Source: Pseudomonas mohnii (GTDB taxonomy: Bacteria > Pseudomonadota > Gammaproteobacteria > Pseudomonadales > Pseudomonadaceae). Taken from it: a stretch of DNA of 64,000 nt. The position numbers and the translations under genes were made by a program. The stretch spans positions 4,386,501 through 4,450,500 of the forward strand of contig NZ_FNRV01000001.1 in NCBI RefSeq assembly GCF_900105115.1, in the 5' to 3' direction. Below the pieces are notes generated by a model. It was not told the origin of the DNA, did no database searches, and saw only the letters and a program-made list of their open reading frames with translations. Below, piece after piece: positions 60,124 to 64,000 of this stretch (position 1 is the stretch's first letter; each line of letters begins with the position of its first letter).

Positions 60124-61449
60124 ATGACCGCACCGACTGCAATTCGCCGACTCAACGCTGCTGACCCGGATTTCGCACATCATCTGGATCATCTGCTGAG
60201 CTGGGAAAGTGTGTCTGACGACTCGGTCAATCAGCGGGTGCTGGACATCATCAAGGCCGTGCGCGAGCGTGGCGATGCCGCGCTGGTGGAATTCACCCGC
60301 CAATTCGACGGGCTCGATGTCGCGTCAATGGCCGACCTGATCCTGCCGCGCGAACGCCTGGAACTGGCGCTCACGCGCATCACGGTAGCGCAGCGCGAAG
60401 CCTTGGAAAAAGCTGCGGCCCGCGTGCGCAGCTACCACGAAAAGCAGAAACAGGACTCCTGGACTTACACCGAGGCCGACGGCACGGTGCTGGGCCAGAA
60501 GGTCACGCCGCTGGACCGCGCCGGCCTGTATGTGCCGGGCGGCAAGGCGTCGTACCCGTCGTCAGTATTGATGAACGCCATTCCGGCCAAGGTTGCCGGT
60601 GTGACCGAAGTGGTCATGGTGGTGCCGACTCCGCGTGGCGAGATCAATGAGCTGGTGCTGGCCGCCGCCTGCATCTCCGGCGTCGACCGCGTGTTCACCA
60701 TTGGCGGTGCACAAGCTGTCGCCGCGCTGGCCTACGGCACCGAAAGCGTGCCGAAGGTCGACAAAGTGGTGGGGCCGGGCAACATCTATGTCGCCACCGC
60801 CAAGCGCCACGTGTTTGGTCAGGTCGGTATCGACATGATCGCCGGCCCGTCCGAGATCCTCGTGGTGTGCGACGGTCAGACCGATCCGGACTGGATCGCC
60901 ATGGACCTGTTCTCCCAGGCCGAACACGATGAAGACGCCCAGGCGATCCTGGTCAGCCCCGACGCCGATTTCCTCGACAAAGTGGCCGCCAGCATCGCCA
61001 AGCTGATGCCGACCATGGAGCGCGCGCAAATCATCGAAACCTCGATCAATGGTCGTGGTGCGCTGATCCAGGTTCGCGATATGGCCCAGGCCATTGAAGT
61101 GGCCAACCGCATCGCGCCGGAGCACCTGGAGTTGTCGGTGGCCGATCCGCAAGCCTGGCTGCCGCAGATCCGCCACGCCGGTGCGATCTTCATGGGCCGT
61201 CACACCTCCGAAGCCTTGGGCGACTATTGCGCGGGCCCCAACCACGTGTTGCCGACTTCCGGCACCGCGCGGTTCTCCTCGCCGCTGGGTGTTTACGACT
61301 TCCAGAAGCGCTCGTCGATCATCTTCTGCTCCGAGCAGGGGGCGTCCGAACTGGGCAAAACCGCTTCCGTGCTGGCCCGTGGCGAGTCGCTGACCGCCCA
61401 CGCCCGCAGTGCCGAATACCGTATCGTTGACGAACAAAAGGGAAACTGA
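60124..61449 (+). CDS. hisD: Histidinol dehydrogenase
   Basis: Zinc enzyme that oxidises L-histidinol to histidine in two steps, 441 aa. Landmarks are [48 protein letters not shown] (zinc-ligand and catalytic region) and [20 protein letters not shown]. It is 2 bp from hisC. Confidence 0.96.
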   Translation: MTAPTAIRRLNAADPDFAHHLDHLLSWESVSDDSVNQRVLDIIKAVRERGDAALVEFTRQFDGLDVASMADLILPRERLELALTRITVAQREALEKAAARVRSYHEKQKQDSWTYTEADGTVLGQKVTPLDRAGLYVPGGKASYPSSVLMNAIPAKVAGVTEVVMVVPTPRGEINELVLAAACISGVDRVFTIGGAQAVAALAYGTESVPKVDKVVGPGNIYVATAKRHVFGQVGIDMIAGPSEILVVCDGQTDPDWIAMDLFSQAEHDEDAQAILVSPDADFLDKVAASIAKLMPTMERAQIIETSINGRGALIQVRDMAQAIEVANRIAPEHLELSVADPQAWLPQIRHAGAIFMGRHTSEALGDYCAGPNHVLPTSGTARFSSPLGVYDFQKRSSIIFCSEQGASELGKTASVLARGESLTAHARSAEYRIVDEQKGN

Positions 61450-61451
61450 GC

Positions 61452-62504
61452 ATGAGTAAATTCTGGAGCCCGTTCGTCAAGAATCTGGTGCCTTACGTAC
61501 CGGGCGAGCAGCCGAAACTGGCAAAACTGGTGAAGCTCAACACCAATGAAAACCCGTATGGCCCATCGCCCAAAGCACTGGCCGCCATGCAGGCCGAGCT
61601 GAACGACAACCTGCGGTTGTACCCGGATCCGAACAGCGATCTGCTCAAGAATGCGGTCGCCGGGTATTACGGCGTGCAGCGCAATCAGGTGTTCCTCGGC
61701 AACGGGTCCGATGAAGTCCTGGCGCACATTTTCCACGGCCTGTTGCAGCACGATCAGCCGCTGCTGTTCCCGGATATCAGCTACAGCTTCTATCCGGTCT
61801 ACTGCGGTCTGTACGGCATCCGGTTTGATGCGGTGCCGCTGGACGAGCACTTCCGGATCGACCCGGCGGACTACGCCAAGCCGAATGGCGGGATCATTTT
61901 CCCCAACCCGAATGCGCCAACCGGTTGCCTGCTGGCCCTCGACGCCATCGAGCAAATCCTCAAGGCCAGCCCGGATTCGGTGGTCGTGGTGGATGAGGCT
62001 TACATCGACTTCGGCGGAGAAACCGCGATCAGTCTGGTGGACCGTTATCCGAACCTGCTGGTGACTCAGACGCTGTCCAAGTCCCGTTCCCTGGCGGGTC
62101 TGCGGGTAGGTTTGGCGGTGGGGCATCCTGACCTCATCGAGGCGCTGGAGCGAATCAAGAACAGCTTCAACTCCTATCCACTGGATCGGATGGCGAATGT
62201 CGGTGCGGCGGCCGCGTTTGAAGATCGTGAGTACTTCGACATGACTTGCCGGTTGGTCATCGAGAGTCGCGAGCAGTTGATTGCACAGCTGCAGGCGAAG
62301 GGTTTCGAAGTATTGCCGTCGGCAGCGAACTTCATTTTCGCCCGTCACCCGCAGCACGATGCAGCGGGGCTGGCGGCGAAGTTGCGTGAGCAAGGCGTGA
62401 TCGTCCGGCACTTCAAACAGGAGCGGATTGCGCAGTTCCTGCGGATTTCCATCGGTACGCCTGAGCAGAACCAGGCGTTGATCGACGGTTTGGGCGATCT
62501 GTAA
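61452..62504 (+). CDS. hisC: Histidinol-phosphate aminotransferase
   Basis: PLP enzyme of 350 aa that makes histidinol phosphate. The PLP-binding Lys210 is in [27 protein letters not shown] and [10 protein letters not shown] are the substrate/cofactor loops. It closes the hisGDC group and is convergent with the DUF4198 gene. Confidence 0.95.
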   Translation: MSKFWSPFVKNLVPYVPGEQPKLAKLVKLNTNENPYGPSPKALAAMQAELNDNLRLYPDPNSDLLKNAVAGYYGVQRNQVFLGNGSDEVLAHIFHGLLQHDQPLLFPDISYSFYPVYCGLYGIRFDAVPLDEHFRIDPADYAKPNGGIIFPNPNAPTGCLLALDAIEQILKASPDSVVVVDEAYIDFGGETAISLVDRYPNLLVTQTLSKSRSLAGLRVGLAVGHPDLIEALERIKNSFNSYPLDRMANVGAAAAFEDREYFDMTCRLVIESREQLIAQLQAKGFEVLPSAANFIFARHPQHDAAGLAAKLREQGVIVRHFKQERIAQFLRISIGTPEQNQALIDGLGDL

Positions 62505-62517
62505 ACCATCCCGGATT

Positions 62518-62543
62518 CTGTGGGAGCGAGCTCGCTCCCACAG
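62518..62543. repeat. Perfect 26-bp palindrome, collapsed REP/terminator
   Basis: CTGTGGGAGCGAG is directly followed by its exact complement CTCGCTCCCACAG. The sequence equals the outer ends of two REP arms with the middle deleted. It lies between the convergent hisC and the DUF4198 gene. Confidence 0.85.
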
Positions 62544-62562
62544 TGTTTAGTGTTGTTTTGAC

Positions 62563-63282
62563 TTACTCGTGATGCGGTTCGCCCAGGAATGTCAGCGAAC
62601 TGAACAAACCACGACTGCTCACGTCAGCGCTGTCCTTCACCGGCACTTCCACCTGAGCCGAAATCACATTCAGCCCTTCATTGCGCACCAGCACTTGCGC
62701 CCGGCCGTCCGCGTCGGTTTCGGTGCTCAAGGTGTTCGGCGCATTGCGATAGTCACCCACCAACTTCACCCCGGCCGCCGGTTTGCCATCCAGTAGCACA
62801 CGCACCGGCAGCGAATTGCCCGGCCCCACGGTCAGCGGATCGACCTCCGGCAGAATCAGCAACTTCAGTTGATCAAGCCTGGGCAACCTGGCGGCCGGCT
62901 GATAAATCGCCAGGCTGTACTTGAACGTCTGTGTCGACTCGATCGCGCCCGGTACTTTGCTGCGCCCCTCGTTGACCCATTTCTTGTCGGTGGTCTGCGA
63001 CCACATGCCATTGTCCAGTGCCACGGCGATCACCGCGGGCGGTTTCAGCGGTTGCAGGCGCGCGTGATCAGGCAGGCGCTGGACGGTCACCGGAATCATT
63101 TTTCCGCTGATGTCATAAGCCCAGGCGCCGCTGATTTTCTGCGCCTTGAAGGCATTGTCCTCGGCGCCGTGGCCGTAAATCACTTCGATGTTACCGCGAC
63201 GTTGTTCGGTCCAGAGACCATGGGCCGAAACCTCATGGGTGAACAATAGACTGAGCAGGGCCAGGGATTTGAGAGAGGGCAT
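62563..63282 (-). CDS. DUF4198-domain periplasmic protein
   Basis: A 239-aa exported protein: signal MPSLKSLALLSLLFTHEVSA, mature start HGLWTEQRRGNIEVIYGHGA with His residues at its N-terminus, then a DUF4198 beta-rich domain (VGPGNSLPVRVLLDGKPAAG, STETDADGRAQVLVRNEG). DUF4198 proteins occur beside transporters for nickel, cobalt or other metals and TonB receptors. It follows the TonB receptor gene by 12 bp, so both are probably one unit for metal or siderophore uptake. The precise substrate is unknown. Confidence 0.82.
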   Translation of the reverse strand: MPSLKSLALLSLLFTHEVSAHGLWTEQRRGNIEVIYGHGAEDNAFKAQKISGAWAYDISGKMIPVTVQRLPDHARLQPLKPPAVIAVALDNGMWSQTTDKKWVNEGRSKVPGAIESTQTFKYSLAIYQPAARLPRLDQLKLLILPEVDPLTVGPGNSLPVRVLLDGKPAAGVKLVGDYRNAPNTLSTETDADGRAQVLVRNEGLNVISAQVEVPVKDSADVSSRGLFSSLTFLGEPHHE

Positions 63283-63294
63283 GGGGGCGTCCTT

Positions 63295-64000
63295 TTATAG
63301 AGTGAGTGTCAGGCTGACGGTGAAATTGCGCGGCTCGCCGGGGTTGACCCAGTAGTTGCTGTAGGAACGCTCGAAGTATTTCTCGTCGAAAACGTTGTTG
63401 AGGTTCAGGCCCACAGTGACGTTGTCGCTGGCCTTGTAATGGGCCAGCAGGTCGACCGTGTGATAAGCCGGCAATTGGAAGTCGCTGCCGGCTTCGCCCG
63501 AGCGGTCACCGACATAGGTGAAGGCCGCACCGAGATCCGATCCGCGCAAGCGACCGTCCTGAAACGCATAAACCCCCAACAGACTGCCGCTGTGTTTGGC
63601 GACGCCGAGAATTCGGCTGCCGGTTGGAATGACCTTGTCGCCCTCGGTGACTTCAGCATCGATGTAAGCGAAGGCGCCGATCACCCGTACGGCATCGGTG
63701 ACTTGCCCGGCGACTTGCAGATCGAATCCCTGGCTGCGGGCCTTGCCCATGGCGCGGCTGGTGTCGGTACCCGGGTCGAGGGCGAGGACATTTTTCTTTT
63801 CGATATGGAAGGCGGCGAGGGTGCTGCTCAAACGGTCGTCAAACAGGTCGCTCTTGATCCCGATTTCATAGCCAACACCTTCTTCCGGATCAAAGGATCT
63901 GCCTGCGGCGTCCAGGCCATTGTTCGGTTTGAACGAAGTGGAGGCGTTGGCGAACAAGCCGATTTCGGGTGTCAGCTGATACAGCAGTCCGGCCCGTTGC
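63295..64000 (-). CDS. TonB-dependent (siderophore-type) outer-membrane receptor, C-terminal part
   Basis: The last 235 or so residues of a TonB-dependent receptor; the N-terminal plug and start are beyond the right edge. Visible are QRAGLLYQLTPEIGLFANAS, EEGVGYEIGIKSDLFDDRLS, the strand KKNVLALDPG and the ending NVFDEKYFERSYSNYWVNPG, then PRNFTVSLTLTL with a terminal aromatic/hydrophobic strand. The pattern is that of FpvA/FhuA-like siderophore receptors. The ligand cannot be told from this part. Confidence 0.9.
   Translation of the reverse strand, partial: QRAGLLYQLTPEIGLFANASTSFKPNNGLDAAGRSFDPEEGVGYEIGIKSDLFDDRLSSTLAAFHIEKKNVLALDPGTDTSRAMGKARSQGFDLQVAGQVTDAVRVIGAFAYIDAEVTEGDKVIPTGSRILGVAKHSGSLLGVYAFQDGRLRGSDLGAAFTYVGDRSGEAGSDFQLPAYHTVDLLAHYKASDNVTVGLNLNNVFDEKYFERSYSNYWVNPGEPRNFTVSLTLTL

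Overview
This is about 64 kb of a Pseudomonas chromosome, most like the P. fluorescens group. The evidence is the GC-rich coding sequence, the many short intergenic palindromes of the GGAGCGAGCCTGCTCGCGA type (REP/REPIN elements), and the gene order, which from memory follows P. aeruginosa PAO1 over long stretches (dpp-opdP-roxSR; gatBAC-mreBCD-maf-rng-yhdP-nit-tldD-yjgA-pmbA; ptsO-rapZ-ptsN-hpf-rpoN-lptBAC-kdsCD; mlaFEDCB-bolA-murA-hisGDC). No rRNA, tRNA, CRISPR array, prophage, insertion sequence or transposase was seen.

Layout. 1-1502 (minus): end of an osmoprotectant ABC importer operon. 1978-3561: prfC, then a terminator and a small secreted acidic protein. 4335-15126 (minus): an eight-gene dipeptide uptake locus with three family-5 binding proteins, an OprD-type porin and DppBCDF. 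15593-18431: a SIMPL-domain periplasmic protein and the RoxS/RoxR redox two-component pair. 18529-20256: a fused permease-ATPase exporter. 20446-27121: a GntR-regulated galactarate (probably also glucarate) catabolic cluster. 27306-29782: an AEC carrier, a PcaC-like protein and a cation/Ca2+ exchanger. 29833-33701 (minus): an RlpA-like lipoprotein and gatCAB. 33913-43680: mreBCD, maf, rng, a YhdP-type giant envelope protein and a nitrilase. 43693-47163: tldD and pmbA around the antisense yjgA. 47252-54280 (minus): ptsO, rapZ, ptsN, hpf, rpoN, lptB, lptA, lptC, kdsC and kdsD, listed left to right, so transcription runs from kdsD to ptsO. 54553-62504 (plus): mlaFEDCB, a BolA-family gene, murA and hisGDC. 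62563-64000 (minus): a DUF4198 protein and the C-terminal end of a TonB-dependent receptor.

Much of the window is envelope biology: MreBCD for cell shape, Lpt and Kds for LPS transport and synthesis, Mla for phospholipid transport, MurA for peptidoglycan, and YhdP. The accessory part is 18.5-30.3 kb, where sugar-acid catabolism and transport genes sit between REPINs. Translation quality genes (prfC, gatCAB, hpf) and the nitrogen PTS/RpoN group form the rest of the core.

I did not find a convincingly new multi-gene system. The points most worth checking are: an apparent AUU start codon for mreC behind a perfect Shine-Dalgarno; a 134-bp inverted-repeat element between gatA and gatB whose end supplies the gatA stop codon; a Ca2+/cation exchanger whose first alpha repeat has lost its key Glu; a perfect operator-like palindrome at the kdgD promoter; stable hairpins placed between genes of the dpp and rpoN operons; and REP variants with matched changes in both arms.
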